The position numbers were made by a program, and so were the translations under genes. A DNA stretch of 64,000 bases from Aegilops tauschii subsp. strangulata (Eukaryota > Streptophyta > Magnoliopsida > Poales > Poaceae). The DNA lies in the NCBI RefSeq assembly GCF_002575655.3, contig NC_053039.3:215779622-215843621 (forward strand), given 5' to 3'. Shown piece after piece: positions 40,401-51,651 of the stretch. How positions within the stretch are numbered: position 1 is the first letter of the stretch; each line of letters opens with the position of its first letter. Below the pieces are notes generated by a model. It saw only the letters and a list, made by a program, of their open reading frames with translations. It did not search any database and had not been told where the DNA came from.

Positions 40401-43400
40401 TTACAAAGGCGTTCGGTGCCCAAAAGAATAATTGTTCTCAACAAGTCTTACAGAAAAGCGGACGTTGGAGGTCAATGGTTTATGCCCGGTTAATGAATCT
40501 TGGCCGGGCTGACTTGAAGGTTCCGAATCATCCTGCGTCGGTTCATCTTCCTCTTCTCTACCCAGTGGCTGGAAGTCAATGGTTGTCCAGTCGATCCCAG
40601 TTAAGGCTTTGAATACAGCTTCATCACTTATAAGTGGGGAGGGATCAACATCAGGGGCATAGGTATGCTTACGGATTGGAGGAATAAGAGTTGGAGCATC
40701 ATAGGTTGGCGCATTAACTCTCTCGTTGTTGGCATCATAAATCGACTGATAATGAGAAAGATTGGTCTCTTCAGCAAATTTGCTAGCCAATGGGTGCATT
40801 TCCTTCGTCAAGGCTCTAGGGTCTTCATTATCAAAGTCTGACCCATCCTCCTTTATGCTCGGATAGCCATTTCCCACGTCAGCCGGATCAAGATCAGGTA
40901 TCCATGCTTTGGCCCGAGTTAGTGCGGTAAGAGCACCTGCCCTTGCAGCTGATCTCTTTAGCTCTTCAAACCGGGCAGGCATCATCGACAGCGTCTCTAA
41001 TGTTTCCTTGATCAAAGTTGGGGCGGCTTGTTATGAGAAGCTGTGCAGATGATCCGTTGTGCGCCGGTATATAATTGCTCTATAAGTGTATAGGCAGCCT
41101 TCAGTTTCTTCCGCATATCCGAGCCAAGATGAGCAATGCGAGATCCTGCATCATCACAAATGTCGGTAAACCGGCAGTTTATGGGATAATACATGTTTAA
41201 AGATTATGAAGAAGTTATTTACCAAAAATGGCAGCAGTCATAGCATTTATTTGCTGTTTCAAGCCAGTTAGCTCCTCTGCCACCGGATTAAGGGCTGCTT
41301 CAGCGTCCTCAGCCCTCTTTAGCAGAGTTGTCTTTTCTGCATCCCAGCCTGCCCGCTCGCTCTTGAAGTTCTCCTTCAGTTTTTCCATGGCTGCTAAAGC
41401 ACTGGTCAGCTCTTCCTTGGCCTTGGAAGTTTCTGCTTGTTGAGATTTGATAGTTTCTTGAAGGTCGGCGATTTGGGATTCTTTTTTGCTAAGCTCAGCC
41501 TGCAAGAGACATGCAAGTTATGAGTTGGCAGTGTATATTTGAAGTCCCAAGCACATAACAAGTCATACACTTGGCACTTGGGGGCTAATGTCTATTGCTT
41601 CTTATCAAAAAAAATTACAAGTCCCAAGCTCAATACAAGTATTATTCTTGGCACTTGGGGGGCTAATGCATATTTTCTCAAGTTAAAACTATGGATTTTT
41701 TTCTTCCATCAATGAGCTTGGTGGTCAATCGGTTTACAAAAGTGTTCAACAAGAATTTTGAGCCTTACAGCATAAAAGTCCCAGTTTATCTTGGAAAGAT
41801 AAACCGGCCCTTGGGGGCTACACAGGCAAAATTGAAGTATTATTATTTCACAAGTCCCGGTTCATATTGGTATTATAAACCGGCCCTTGGGGGCTACTGG
41901 AGTTGATATTCTAAACCAGTCATAAGGGAAGAATACTTATGCAGAGTTAACAACATTTACCTCATATCACTCCTTCATCATGTTCACTAAACCGGCTTTA
42001 TAATCACGGCTTGTGTACAAACGGTTTAAAAACCAGAATGGATATCTTGGGCGCTAAGGTGAGCATAGCTTTCCAAGTCTGTTTTCCACTTGCCCTTATC
42101 AACAGCAGAGATTTCTTCCTTAGCACTGTGTTTGGACAGAGCAATGGGGTTGCCAGGGGATGTGTAACCAAGGCCAGTAACCACAACATCGTCAGCTTTG
42201 TCATCTGCAGCTTTAATTGTACTTGGCGGTTTATCATCCTGAATCATTGGATCAACTTCCATATGTTCATCTCAGTTTCTTGATCTTGCGGTGGCGGGTC
42301 ATCAGGAATGTTTTCAGCATTTGGGTTAGACGATTCAGGGGTCTTTTCCGGTTCAGATGGAATGGGGTCTTCAGCCGGTTTATTCACTTTGGCCCTTTTA
42401 CTGGCTCTGGCTTGGGCCCTGAAAATAATAAGTGTAGATTAGATCAGTATAAGGATCAAGTATAAGATATGAAGGGTTAGTTAAATATGCTCACCCAGGT
42501 ACTGTTTTGAGGGTTGGAATTTGCGTCCCTGTTGATTCTCCAGAGGAAGAATGGGAAGTTCCCTGATAATTTGAAACAGACGGATTAAGAGGATGTCGGA
42601 AATAACCCGCCTTGGGATAACGTGTGTCAGAAGTATAAGAGACCTTTGGGCGGCGATTACGAACCGGTGTGTTCGGTAAACCAGAGGAAGCAACCACCTG
42701 GCCACTATGCCAGGTTGTGCGGCGAGCTTCGTGTTGTTGTTTCTTCAAAAGAAAGTTTGGATCCAAGTAAGCTAGAGGGTGTGAAAATCTTACTTTCCGA
42801 TTTGCTTGACGGGTTTTCTGTGTTGGCAGAGGATCTGAGCCGGAGGAAAGAATAATTACCTCTACATCACTAGCATGGCTAGCCTCAGCGTCATCCTGAT
42901 AATGACCATTGTCAATGATGTGTGTGAAAAAGGAACCAAGAGAATCAAGTTCTACCTCTGACTCCGGGTTATCAATGTCATCATCGATGTTCAACTCAGT
43001 GGATTCGGCGGTTTTCTTCTTGGCAGGCTTCTTGTGGACCTTGGTCTTGGGGCGAGCTGTTTTGGCCGGTTTATCCTGCGGCTTCTTTTTCCAGAATGGA
43101 TCATCACCCTGTTAAAAGTTGAAAAGATCATAAGGGAGTATTAAGAATATGGAGTAAGCAGGAGTTGAGTAGTTCTTAAAGCTGGCGGTTTATTTGTAGC
43201 ACAGAAAGGACTAAGTCCTGTTTTGTTGCACTCAGCCATCGGTATATCCAGCATTTTCTTGACAGCTTTAGTAACTTCAACGTCAGTCAGCTGAATGTCA
43301 ATGTGGCGTTGAGGATCTTTCAAGTCCCCTGTATATTCACACATTAAACCGGGGCGACGGCTTAAAGGTAAAATACTCCAGGACACCCAGCAACGGACGA

Positions 43401-44068
43401 AATCAACGTCTGTTAAACCGTTTGCCACAAAGGCTCTGAGCTTTGAGAGTTGTGGCGCATATTTGGCTCGTTCCTTTGCGCTGAGTCTTTGGGGGGGTGG
43501 ATGTGTACTGCTAAGCCGGTGAGCACGATAACCCAACAGAGGATTTTCATCAGCTGGAGATGTATCTCGGTAGTAGAACCAAGTTTGATTCCAGTCTTTA
43601 GGATGGCTATGATGATTGGCATGAGGGAAGCTGACATCTTTTCTCTTTTGGATGGATACCCCGCCAAGTTCAGTGTTGGGCCCGTCCACAAATTCTGTGC
43701 GGCGGTTTAAATAGTAGAAATCTCTGAACAATTCGACCGTGGGCTCCTCTTGTAGGTAAGCTTCACAGAACACTTGAAAATTGCAAACATTGGATATGGA
43801 GTTTGGTCCAAATATCTTGAGGGTGAAGCTGGAGGAAATGAAGCACATCACGGAAATTTTTTGAGCCGGGAGGGCTAAATCCTCGACTTAGATGATCAGC
43901 AAAAACGACCACTTCTCCTTCCTTGGGCTCAGGAGGACATTCAGAACCAGGGACTCTTCAGTGGATGACTTCCTTTTTGGCCAAAGAGCCAGTAGCAACA
44001 AACCCGTTCAGCCTTTCTTCTGTAACCCGGGATTGAACCCAGTTGCAGGAATAAAAGGATTTGGCCAT
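40401..44068 (-). pseudogene. Antisense gene of the Gypsy element (Transposase_28/PF04195-like)
   Basis: A first coding exon starts at ATG 44068 (MAKSFYSCNWVQSRVTEER) and leads to CNFQVFCEAYLQEEPTVELF and NQTWFYYRDTSP, wording typical of the 'putative gypsy type transposon' family. Breaks: a TGA replaces the expected tryptophan codon at 43960-43958, and a frameshift lies near 43815. Further exons: 43108-42495 (acidic; donor CCTGG|GTGAGC), about 42420-41962, a coiled-coil exon about 41500-41219 (LQETIKSQQAETSKAKEEL), and 41190-40401 with a frameshift near 41020. Introns have GT/AG borders. The protein's role in the element is not established; this copy is dead. Confidence 0.75.
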
Positions 44069-44790
44069 TTATTCGATAACCTGGAAGAAGGTTTGTGCCG
44101 GTTTAAGATTCATGGTTAATCCGTTAAAAGTTAAGAGGTAGAAAGTGTTGAAGCGTGCTAAAGTGTTAAACCGGAGATTGATGTTATCAAGTTGCATACA
44201 TGAGCAATTGGCGGTTTAAGAGGGGACTAATGGTACCTAGCGGATTATGATTTTCTGAGTTAAACCGCCTATACAGATATTCAAAGTATAGATCTGAAGA
44301 CTAAGTGATGAAAAACAGTTTTCGCAGATTGATATCGCAATTTTGGATCTACCGTGTGTCAGAAAAAGAAAAATATTCAGACCTAAATATTGGTACTTGA
44401 ATAGTTTATGAAGTTCCAGGTTTGGTTTTCTATATAAAAGAGATGATCTGATGCAAAAGGAATGGCTATTACTGCTACCACACGTGAATATATCAAGTTT
44501 GAATTTGCCATTTATGCTACGGTGAAGAACAGGCGAAGAACAGTGTCGAACCTCCATGAGCTAGTGCGAACCCTAAATAGATCTACGGAGAGGAGGAAGA
44601 AGAACTTACTGAAGCTGTTGAATGGCGGAGGTGCGTGAGCGGAGTCTGGTCCGAACAGGTTGATGCAGCGGCCAACGTTGAAGCAGAAGCGAAGTTCAGC
44701 GGCGGCGGAGGAGCTCGAAGCGCTAGGGCGATGCAAGGAAGACGATGAGGCGAAGAGGCATGGGGCGGGGAAGTGAAAGGAACCCCCGGT

Positions 44791-44803
44791 CCTATTTATA
44801 AGG
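44791..44803 (-). promoter_or_regulatory. TATA box of the antisense gene
   Basis: The minus strand reads CCTTATAAATAGG. It is followed by a GC-rich leader (44780-44610) and a donor-like AACAGCTTCAG|GTAAGT-type position near 44610 (CAGTAAGTTC). The first coding ATG is 720 bases downstream, so a leader intron is likely. Confidence 0.65.
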
Positions 44804-45064
44804 CGAATGGATAAGTGGCAAGCGCGGGAATCGAGGAGGCCAAAAAAGGATACGTAGACGTGCAGACGCCTCGATTTTCGGAGATTCATTAAAGAAAAAG
44901 GGGATACATTAAAAGATTTGGGCTCTGTGTAAAGTTAATGGCAAGTGACGTCACGGCGGGTTATCATGATTCCCGAAGATGACGTCATGGCGAGTTATAA
45001 GTTTCGCGAAGGTAATGAAGGAGGGATTTTTCTAAGTGTTGAAGATTGATGTGAACAAGTTCAA

Positions 45065-45081
45065 ATCAACCTGGGGCCTAA
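45065..45081 (+). other. Polypurine-tract region of the Gypsy element
   Basis: AATCAACCTGGGGCCTAA precedes the LTR start TGTTGGGGATATAAC at 45082. It is a short, purine-interrupted tract and matches the place where plus-strand priming must occur. Confidence 0.5.
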
Positions 45082-45620
45082 TGTTGGGGATATAACTATT
45101 GAGTATAAACCGCCCAGGAGGGGCCGGATTATACTCATGATGATTACCAGTTTTGAAGCCCATGAAGACATAGAAGATGACGACTTATGAAGGAGACTTA
45201 ATAAGAAAGCCCAAAGCCCGGAGGCGAGTTAGGGCCCATAGACATAAACCGCCATAGGCATATGACTTGTATTGTAAGATAGGAAAGAGTAGATACTGAG
45301 TCGGACACGTTTATGAGCCGGCCGGGATTCTGTGAACCGCGGGGCGTCAACCTGTGTATATAAAGGGACGACCCGGCGGCGGTTTAGGGACAAGAAACAA
45401 CAGATCAAGAGCCAGGTTAAGCGTATTCGCTCCCTGGTCATCGAAACCCTAGCAATACCACCTCAAACTGGATTAGGCCTTTACCTTCATCGCAAGGGGC
45501 CGAACCAGTATAAACTCCTCGTGTCCTTTGTCCTGTTTAACCCCTTTAAGCTAACTTCGTTGCGATGGCTCCATGACTAAGTCCTCACACTAGGACATCT
45601 GCCGTGACAATTCCACGACA
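45082..45620 (+). repeat. 3' LTR of the Gypsy element (539 bp)
   Basis: Starts TGTTGGGGATATAAC and ends CAATTCCACGACA. TATA box TGTATATAAAGG at 45355-45366. The next five bases, GTCAC, would be the target duplication, but the 5' partner is lost. Confidence 0.8.
45355..45366 (+). promoter_or_regulatory. TATA box in the Gypsy LTR
   Basis: TGTATATAAAGG, followed 25-30 bases later by a CGGCGG-rich start region. Confidence 0.7.
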
Positions 45621-46502
45621 GTCACCAAATCACATAACTCATATAATACTAAATCGTCATCGAACGTTAAGCGTGCAAACCCTACGGGTTCTAGAACTAT
45701 GTAGACATGACCGAGACACCTCTCCGGTCAATAACCAATAGCGGAACCTAGATGCTCATATTGGCTCGTACATATTCTATGGAGATCTTTATCGGTCGAA
45801 CCGTTATGACAACATACGTTATTCTCTTTGTCCATCGGTGTGTTACTTGCCCGAGATTCGATCGTCGGTATCCACATACCTAGTTCAATCTCGTTACCGG
45901 CAAGTCTCTTTACTCATTCTGTAATACATCATCGTGTAACTAACTCATTAGTTACTTTGCTTGCAAGGCTTCTTATGATGTGTATTACCGAGAGTACCTC
46001 TCCGATACTCGGAGTGACAAATCCTAATCTCAATGTATGCCAACCCAACAAACACCTTCGGAGATACCTGTAGGGCATCTTTATAATCACCCAGTTACGT
46101 TGTGACGTTTGATAGCACACGAGGTATTCCTCTGGTATCCGGGAGTTGCATAATCTCATAGTCGAAGGAATATGTATTTGACATGAAGAAAGCAATAGCA
46201 ATAAAACTGAACGATCAATATGCTAAGCTAACGAATGGGTCTTGTCCATCACATCATTCTCCTAATGATGTGTTCCTATTCACAAATGACAACACATGTC
46301 TATGGTTAGGAAACTTAACCATCTTTGATTAACGAGCTAGTCTAGTAGAGACTTACTTGGGACACGGTGTTTTGTCTATGTATCCACACATGTATCAAGT
46401 TTCCGGTTAATACAATTCTAGCACGAATAATAAACATTTATCATGATATAAGGAAATAGAAAATAACAACTTTATTATTGCCTCTAGGGCATATTTCCTT
46501 CA
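45621..46502 (-). mobile_element. Copia LTR fragment, minus orientation
   Basis: On the minus strand the LTR starts TGAAGGAAATATGCCCTAG at 46502 and runs GGCAATAATAAAG..., words characteristic of the abundant Triticeae Angela/BARE-related copia LTRs. About 880 bases are present. The rest is missing where the Gypsy 3' LTR abuts, consistent with the Gypsy element having inserted into this LTR. Confidence 0.8.
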
Positions 46503-49500
46503 CGAGATTGGCCACTTCTTGAAAAACTTGATTTGTGCTTCACATCTGAAGCTTGGACCCTGAATTACCCATCAAGTTTGGCATATCCTCTGGCCAAAAC
46601 TACATCTGACCATGTCCCTTTTATGGTCAACATTGGCACATCTATCCCCAAATCTCACATTTTTAGATTTGAGAATTTCTGGCTTGAGCACAATGAATTT
46701 CATTCAGTGACGAATAACATTTGGTCTCAAGAGGTGATGGAAGAAGATAGTGCAAAGATCATTGCTACTAAGTTCAAAAGGTTGAGAAAGGGTCTTAAAA
46801 ACTGGGCTAGAAATTTATCTTACCTCAAGAAGATTATTGAGAACACCAACTTCATGATCCTATGTTATGACTTTATTAAAGAAGCCAGAGAACTTACCAA
46901 TGTGGAAGCTAATGGAAGAAGGATTCTGAAAGCTCACTTAGAAAATATCCTTAAACACCAGAGGTTATATTGGAAACAAAGGGCCACCATCAGGAAAATT
47001 AGAGTAGGAGAGCCAATACAAAGTACTTCCAAGCTACGGCCACCATCAAGCACAGAAACAATTGTATTGATGTGCTTAGAGATGATAATGGTATGGAGCA
47101 TCACAACCACCATGCAAAGGAAGCTATTTTATATAGGGCTTTCAAAGAAAGATTGGGGACAACTGTCAACACTCAAAACCCACTCCTTCTACAACATCTC
47201 CTTTCCCAGGAGGCAACTTGGCAGAACTTGAGGTTCCTCTTACCAAATCAGAGATAGATCAAGTGGTTCTTAAAATGCCATCAGATAAGTCACCTGAACC
47301 TGATGGATTTAATGCCACCTTCTTAAAAGCATGCTGGTCCATCATTGCACCTTATTTCTATAGACTAATTGAAGATTTCTACCATGGTAAAGTAAACCTC
47401 CAAAGCATCGACCACTCTTTCATCACCTTGATCCCTAAAACAGAATCAACATCCACTCATGCAGAGTTCAGACCCATTTCCCTTCTCAACTGCACTCTCA
47501 AAATCATTACCAAACTGCTAGCAAATAGGCTTCAAAAGGTTATCTTGAAACTAGTCCACAAAAATCATTATGGCTTTCTCAACAACAGATGTATCCAGGT
47601 TCCAGGACTGCCTTGCTTGGTCTTATGAATATATTCACCAATGTCATCAATCCAAGAAAGATATTATCTTGCTCAAATTGGATTTTGAAAAGCTTTTGAC
47701 ATGCTAAACCATGATACAATTATTGAGATTATGCAAGCTAAGGGTTTTGGGACCAAGTGGATTAATTGGATCATGATGATTTGTGGTACTGGATTTTCCT
47801 CAATTCTTCTTAATGGAATTCCAGGTAAACAATTTCTCTGCAAGAAAGGAGTCAGACAAGGGGACCCACTCGCCCCCTCATTTTTGTCCTGGCAGCTGAT
47901 CTGCTACAATCCATGTTCAATGAGGCCATGCATCATTCCCTGGTCAGCTCCCCGGTCAATCACACTTCATGTCCAGATTACCCAATCATTCAATATACAG
48001 ATGACAATTCTTGTGGCTAATGCTGACAGTGGGCAACTGAACCAAATCAAGAATCTGCTCCTACACTATGCAGCCTATACTGGACTCAAAGTAAACTATG
48101 CTAAATCCATCATGATTCCCATCAACACTCCACCTGATAAGATGAGTGCTCTCTCTGCCATCCTTGCTTGCAGAATTAGCACTCTGCCCCATGCATATCT
48201 GGGATTACCTTTAAGTATCAACAGGCCAAGAATTGTGGACTTTATGCCTATGAAAAGAATTGAAAGTAGACTCTTCAGCTGCGCCACCTTGTTATCCACT
48301 GTTGATAAACTTACTTTGATCAAATTAGTTTTTGCCAGCATGCCAGTATTCTTTATGTGCTCCTTGCTGTTACCCAAAGCAGTGGTTAATCAGATTGGTG
48401 GCTATTTAAGAAACTGCTTCTGGAGAAAATATGGCACCTCAGAAACTAGGTCAGCCTTGATTGCTTGGGATACAGTTTGTAAACCTAAATCTCAGGGTGG
48501 ATTAGGCATTCTGGATATTACTGTTCACAATAAAGCTCTATTGATGAAATTTCTCCACATGTTTCTGAATAAAGAAGACACTCCATGGGTGCACATCATA
48601 TGGGAAACTTACTACCAAAATGCCCCTCCTGGAGACAAGCTAGTGGGCTCTTTCTGGTGGAAAACCCTTCTGAAACTCCTTCCTCTATACAAAACCCATG
48701 CTATTTGTCAAGCTGGAATTGGAGACACTACCCTCTTTTGGGCAGATAATTGGGCTGGTCTACCTCTACAAAGTAGATTTCTAGAACTGTACTCCATTGT
48801 AATCAACAAGGATATTACACTGCAGAACATGATTCATCAGGAGGATTTTAGCTCTCTCTTCCACAGACCCCTTTCATTACAAGATTTCCCAATATAACAG
48901 GGTACAAGAGATGATTGACACCAGAGCACATACGGACAACAAGGATATTTGGATTGGCCTTCAGGACATTATTCCTCTATGAAAATGTACAAGCGCATCA
49001 TGGGAACCTACACTGCCCCTGGTATCTTCAAAAACCTCTGGGGTACTTCTTGTAGGCTGAAACACAAGATTTTTTGCTGGCTCCTACTACATGACAGGCT
49101 CAACACCAGAAATATGCTTGACAGAAGAAGTATGCACCTCCCAGATTATCACTGTGCTTTATGTTCTGATGCTGTGGATGAAACTTTTGTCCATTTGTTC
49201 TGGAATTGCCCATTTGCACTCTCATGTTGGGATATTATAGCACCGGGAAGAGCCAGAGGCATCTCTACATTTGATGAATTCCTTCTCATTGCAAATCAGT
49301 TGCCCAAAGACTTTGCAATGGATATCATCATTATGAGTTGTTAGAGCATTTGGTCAGTGATAAATGACAAGATCTTCAGATCGGCACCTTCCAATACAGA
49401 TACTTGGAGATTTTATTTGGAGGAAGGACTATGGGTTGTTCAACTCAGGGCAAAAGAAGACAAGGCAAGCAAGATAAAAGAGTGGTCTGATTTGGTTTTA

Positions 49501-49641
49501 TAATGACAACACTTTTATTTCCTAAAACTGGGATAGGCTAAGAGGTCTATGCTCTCATGTAATATATCTGTATTTTGTAGCTTTTTTACTTTTATTAATG
49601 AAAATACCGTAGAACGATTGTTCTATGGTCAGGGCTCAAAA
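46503..49641 (+). mobile_element. LINE (L1-type non-LTR retrotransposon), 5'-truncated, dead
   Basis: Open at once in the frame RDWPLLEKLDLCFTSEAW, the C-terminal part of an apurinic-type endonuclease (TTSDHVPF). Reverse transcriptase pieces: [34 protein letters not shown]. The catalytic box reads IIQYTDDN, so the first residue of the usual (F/Y)ADD box is changed, and a frameshift follows at once. A zinc-finger region CALCSDAVDETFVHLFWNC closes the protein. Frameshifts near 47060, 47610 and 47990 and a TAG at 49342 break it. The 3' end is ATGAAAATACCGTAGAACG...GGGCTCAAAA. No target duplication was found. Confidence 0.85.
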
Positions 49642-49948
49642 TAACCCCTTGTGACGATCGCCCGCCCATCCTTCACCGCCTTCATGAAGATTTCTAGAGC
49701 ATTACCATGGTAGCATGAATTATATACTTTAACCTTAGTTGCCTCCACTCCAGTCATGTAGTTTGCAAAGTAGTCATCAGTAAATAGCTTCAGAAACCAC
49801 TGAAAAGAGAAAAATTTCAGATACTCAGGTCTAATAGAGTAACTTGTTGTGGGCAGGGGGAAAAGGCAACACATTACTTACCATCCCAAAGTTCACTGTT
49901 GTCTTGGACAAAGTGTAAATAAAGAGCTTAATTCCCATCACCCGTTTC
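49642..49948 (-). pseudogene. Two-exon gene fragment
   Basis: Exon 49948-49882 (frame RVMGIKLFIYTLSKTTVNF) ends at the donor GGGATG|GTAAGT. An 82-base intron ends in TTTTCTCTTTTCAG. The second exon from 49799 reads WFLKLFTDDYFANYMTG and ALEIFMKAVKDGRAIVTRG and runs into the LINE tail. Both exons are cut, one by an LTR and one by the LINE. The C-terminal wording is faintly like a plant B3 domain, but this is not certain. Confidence 0.4.
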
Positions 49949-51036
49949 TGTAACGACCCGGACCTGATAAGATTCGATGTCTCTGTGCTTACTGTGCTAG
50001 TCCCTAGATCGACTCGCTAGCACACACAGTACATATGAATATCAAATAACAAGTGCATCATTTACTATAACGTATGATCCATAATTCATAAAGTATTACA
50101 AACGGAATAACACATAGCTAGCTTTATGTAATAACAACAGCGGAAATGTATCATAGTAGACGATGAGTCCATCAATGCCCACTGGAGAACATGTTGAGTG
50201 AAGACTCGCGACCCTACTGTATCTCACTGATCATATGAAAATCCTGCAACATGATAAGTTGCAGCCACAAAGGGTCAATACATTGAATGTATTGGCAAAT
50301 CACACAATATGATATAGCAAACCTACATCCACAAAGCAATGTATGACAAAAAAAACACACAAGTTAGTTTGCAGAAGAATGTCTTCACCTACCTCCACTA
50401 CCTGAACTCACAACCGTCTCTAATTTATTCGCCCAAGATAACCCCAAAGATTCTAAGTAAACATGACAAGAACTTCAAAACTCTCTCAAGTGCGCTCTGT
50501 CAGTGGCGCATTCTCTAGGAACAATAGAGCACCCTGCCAAGGATGCATTCACTTGATTTATGTTCCAAAAACTATACCTCGCCTCAAGTGCGCTCTGTCA
50601 ATGGCACATTCTCTAGGGACAATAGAGCGCTCTGCCAGTGACGCATTCACTTGGTTAATAATCCCGAGCCTACGGCTATAAACACTCACCACTTTCATGG
50701 ATCACTCGACACATGCCCACGTCTACCATAGCAAGTTCATCAACCATCACATAATACAATCAATATCAGAATATGACAACAGAGAACATACATATCAAAC
50801 CAAGCACATGTCATAGCATAAAAACCACACATGCATAGAAAAATATAGGATGAGCAAAATCAAATGTGCAAACTTGCCTTGAATGCTGTTCAAGTATTCT
50901 AACGATTAATTCCGATCCGCTTCACAATCCGGACAATCTATATGATTAACGAAGGCAATGATAAATAAACCGTACTCACTCACATAACCCCACAATAAAG
51001 TCAACAACAAGGAATTCAAATAAACACTTAATTAAC
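49949..51036 (+). mobile_element. LTR retrotransposon fragment starting TGTAACGACCC
   Basis: TGTAACGACCCGGACCTGA is a typical Gypsy LTR start. About 1.09 kb is present, and it ends abruptly where the next LTR begins at 51037. It contains a 110-bp duplication (50487-50650). No coding sequence. Confidence 0.65.
50487..50650. repeat. Direct duplication with internal inverted words
   Basis: TCAAGTGCGCTCTGTCA and GGCGCATTCTCTAGG (50487) recur at 50584. Each unit also carries GAGCGCTCTGCCAGTGACGCA-like sequence, so unit halves are partly inverted to each other. Confidence 0.75.
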
Positions 51037-51651
51037 TGTCGGGTGGTAGGTGCGACATATGCCAACGGGTGGCTTATCATTGTGGGAGCCAGTAAGACGT
51101 CACCGGTGCCTGGAAACGGGATGAGGCGAAGACATGCACGCCGGCGAATCTTACCCAGGTTCGGGGCTCTCCGTGGAGATAACACCCCTAGTCCTGCTCT
51201 GCGGGGTCTCCGCATGATCACTAGATCAACACAAGTGGCTACAAGTGGCTCCTTGAGCTGTTTGGCTAGAGGAAGAAGAAGGGCAAGGCTAGCTCTCCTT
51301 TTCTCTCTACGTGGTGTCTAAAACTCTAAGAGATCCACCTTTGCATGGGTGCCCTAAGGGGTTTATATAGGCCTACCCCCCAGGGGTACAATGGTAATCC
51401 GGCTGGACGCGGGTCCTAGCCGTCAGTGTCTGTATTCGCCGGCTTCTCCGCCGATCGCTGGGGCCCGCCGACTGGTGGATCCCGCCGGCTGCCGGCCTCT
51501 TGGCCGACAGGCCGGCCCCACCGCCTGGGGGTCTTGTCGGTGGCTGGTTACTGTAGCCTCGCCCCTGATGACAAGGGCTTTGTCGAGGTAAACATGGCTA
51601 CAGTGCCGCCGCCTGGCAGGCTCTCACTGTAGCCTTACCTCGTCTTGTCTC
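51037..51651 (+). mobile_element. Outer LTR, left half
   Basis: Starts TGTCGGGTGGTAGGTGC. TTACCCAGGTTCGGGGCTCT and a TATA-like GGTTTATATAGGCC (51359-51372) are inside. Interrupted at 51651 by the 11.4-kb element. The right half resumes at 63044. Confidence 0.7.

Larger units (their letters stand above)
34836..45620 (+). mobile_element. Ty3/Gypsy retrotransposon with antisense gene, 5'-truncated
   Basis: The order is gag (3' part), protease, reverse transcriptase, RNase H and integrase on plus (34836-39200), then an antisense intron-containing gene (44068-40401, minus), polypurine tract and 3' LTR (45082-45620). The 5' LTR, primer binding site and N-terminal gag are missing, cut at the CACTA end. 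The antisense ORF between pol and the 3' LTR is characteristic of a Tat-lineage type of grass Gypsy element. The polyprotein carries several stops and frameshifts and lost catalytic residues, so the copy is dead. The words CCGG and GGTTTA(T/A) are frequent throughout, unlike the flanks. Confidence 0.85.
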
